NCBI GenBank assembly: GCA_038258095.1
Contig: JBBSQE010000164.1
Location: 1-6,974 of the forward strand
DNA: 6,974 nucleotides
Direction: 5' to 3'
From: JBBSQE01 sp038258095
Lineage (GTDB): Bacteria; Actinomycetota; Thermoleophilia; Solirubrobacterales; 70-9
Made by a program: the position numbers and the translations under genes. Positions 5,896 to 6,974 of this stretch are shown here, piece after piece (the stretch's first letter is position 1; every line of letters begins with the position of its first letter). The notes beneath the pieces were generated by a model that was not told where the DNA came from, made no database searches, and worked only from the letters and a program-made list of their open reading frames with translations.

Positions 5896-6974
5896 AGCTG
5901 TATCCGGACCGACGTCCCGGAGGTCCGTTCGACCCCGAGTCGTGGAGGAGCCCTCTGCGCGGGCCGTGGCTCGCGTCGTTCTTGGGGTCGGCGCTCCTGC
6001 CGCTGATCGTCATCTGCGCGGCGACGGGCTTCCTGTCTCAGGCCGCCTACAACCCGAACCTCGGGGACAACTCCGTCCTGCCCGGCAGCGGTGTCTTCAA
6101 CCCGTACTTCTTCAACTGGCCGACCAGCCCGAGCTGGCTCTACGCGGTCACGCAGGGCCTTCACGTCGGCTGCGGACTGGCGGCGATCCCGATCCTGCTG
6201 GCAAAGCTCTGGTCGGCGATGCCGAAGCTCTTCGAGTGGCCGCCGATCCGCTCGATCGCTCACGTGATCGAGCGGGTCAGCCTCGCGCTGCTCGTCGGCG
6301 GGAGCATCTTCGTGTTCTTCACCGGCGTGTTCAACATCCAGGTCTATTACCCCTGGCCGTTCGATTTCGTCTCCGCGCACTATTACGGCGCGATCGTCTT
6401 CCTCGGTGCCCTCATCCTGCACATAGCGATCAAGATCCCGGTCGTCAGGCGAGCCTTCCGCGAACAGGGCGTCACCAAGCCATTGCGCGACGATCTGGCC
6501 CACACCGAGGCCGAGCCGGCCCGCGAGGAGTCAACCGCCCCGGTCGCTCCGGCGGGGCCGACCATCTCTCGGCGAGGCTTCGTCGGAGCAGTGGGGCTGG
6601 CCTCGCTCGGATTGGGAGTCATGGCGGCCGGGCAATCGATCGGCGGCCCATTCCGCAAGCTGGCCGTGCTCGCTCCGCGCGGTGAGAACCCGGGAAGCGG
6701 CCCGAACGGATTCCAGATCAACAAAACCGCTGATGCGGCCGGGATCATGACGAAGGACACCGGGAGCGCCTGGCGGCTGAAGCTGGAGGGCTCGAGGACG
6801 GTCGAGTTGAGCCGCGACGAGCTTCTGGCGATGGACCTCTCGACCCAAGAACTGCCGATCGCCTGCGTCGAAGGGTGGTCGACGACCCAGCAGTGGACCG
6901 GTGTCCCCCTGCGCGACTTGGCGGCTCTCGCCGGCGCGCCGGATGGGGCCGACGCCCTCGTCGAGTCGATCCAG
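5892..6974 (+). CDS. Membrane cytochrome b-like / molybdopterin oxidoreductase fusion with internal Tat signal (3' truncated)
   Basis: The open frame runs from ATG 5892 (ATGA overlap with the lipoprotein stop; GGGGTGG just upstream) to the window edge, giving 361 residues without a stop. Part one has four predicted helices at about 26-48, 83-105, 126-148 and 160-182, with H91, H124, H163 and H177 as possible haem ligands. A cytosolic Pro/Ala/Glu-rich linker (about 183-224) leads to a twin-arginine motif, SRRGFVG (226-232), and a fifth hydrophobic stretch (to about 247). Part two is the start of a sulfite-oxidase/YedY-type molybdopterin domain. It contains CVEGWS (325-330), whose Cys is the expected Mo ligand, and WTGVPLRDL (335-343). 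The catalytic domain should therefore face outside, fed electrons to or from the quinone pool through the b-type domain, much as YedZ/MsrQ serves YedY/MsrP but in one chain. The substrate is unknown. The rest of the Mo domain is beyond the window. Confidence 0.88.
   Translation, partial: MKLYPDRRPGGPFDPESWRSPLRGPWLASFLGSALLPLIVICAATGFLSQAAYNPNLGDNSVLPGSGVFNPYFFNWPTSPSWLYAVTQGLHVGCGLAAIPILLAKLWSAMPKLFEWPPIRSIAHVIERVSLALLVGGSIFVFFTGVFNIQVYYPWPFDFVSAHYYGAIVFLGALILHIAIKIPVVRRAFREQGVTKPLRDDLAHTEAEPAREESTAPVAPAGPTISRRGFVGAVGLASLGLGVMAAGQSIGGPFRKLAVLAPRGENPGSGPNGFQINKTADAAGIMTKDTGSAWRLKLEGSRTVELSRDELLAMDLSTQELPIACVEGWSTTQQWTGVPLRDLAALAGAPDGADALVESIQ
6567..6635 (+). other. Internal twin-arginine (Tat) segment
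   Basis: Codons 226-248 of the molybdoenzyme encode S-R-R-G-F-V-G followed by a weakly hydrophobic Gly/Ala/Leu-rich stretch ending near AAGQS. This fits the Tat pattern S-R-R-x-F-L-K apart from the final Lys. It sits after four membrane helices rather than at the N-terminus. With an even number of preceding helices, the arginines would lie in the cytoplasm, as Tat recognition needs. Confidence 0.75.

Noticed and set aside
5942..6685. 247-residue plus-strand frame and minus-strand 5865-6503 frame over the molybdoenzyme gene
   Set aside because: The real frame begins at 5892 and is open to the window edge with helices, Tat motif and Mo ligand; the others are Arg/Ala-rich shadows.

Overview
The window is gene-dense, very GC-rich DNA with no recognisable RNA gene, insertion sequence or CRISPR array. 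Its traits are strong G/C bias at third codon positions, several GTG starts, genes overlapping by 1-4 bases, a large secreted-type penicillin acylase and a molybdenum-cofactor protein with an internal Tat signal. Together these suggest a high-GC actinobacterium. A Thermoleophilia/Solirubrobacter-like lineage is possible, but this is inference and the sequence does not fix the taxon.

Layout. (1) Bases 1-1207, plus strand: the C-terminal ~400 residues of a penicillin acylase family (Ntn-hydrolase) protein, cut by the left edge. (2) Bases 1211-3549, minus strand: a two-gene unit. It starts with a polytopic membrane protein resembling GT-C glycosyltransferases (3549 to 2254). That gene runs through a TGATG junction into an extended-SDR sugar-nucleotide epimerase/dehydratase (2254 to 1211) with a Cys/His-rich insert. 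The epimerase and acylase genes converge with only three bases between their stop codons. (3) Bases 3550-3623: a short divergent intergenic region with a perfect hairpin. (4) Bases 3624-6974, plus strand: a tightly coupled four-gene run. It encodes a cytosolic GT2 glycosyltransferase, a DUF2064 (TIGR04282-like) nucleotidyltransferase-fold protein, a beta-propeller lipoprotein, and a membrane cytochrome b-like/sulfite-oxidase-type molybdopterin fusion cut by the right edge. Each junction is a GTGA or ATGA overlap.

How the genes may work together (inference). The divergent units together contain the parts of a lipid-linked sugar pathway: a sugar-nucleotide epimerase, a GT2 enzyme of the polyprenyl-phosphate-glycosyltransferase type, a DUF2064 protein with a nucleotide-sugar-transferase-like fold, and a GT-C-like membrane protein that could use a lipid-linked sugar on the outer face. 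The same plus-strand transcript also encodes an outer-surface lipoprotein and a membrane-tethered molybdoenzyme whose catalytic domain should face outward. The most notable object is this last protein. It has four predicted helices with histidines placed as in b-type cytochromes, then a cytosolic linker, then an internal twin-arginine segment, then a Mo-binding domain. Why it sits in a glycosylation-type operon is the open question.
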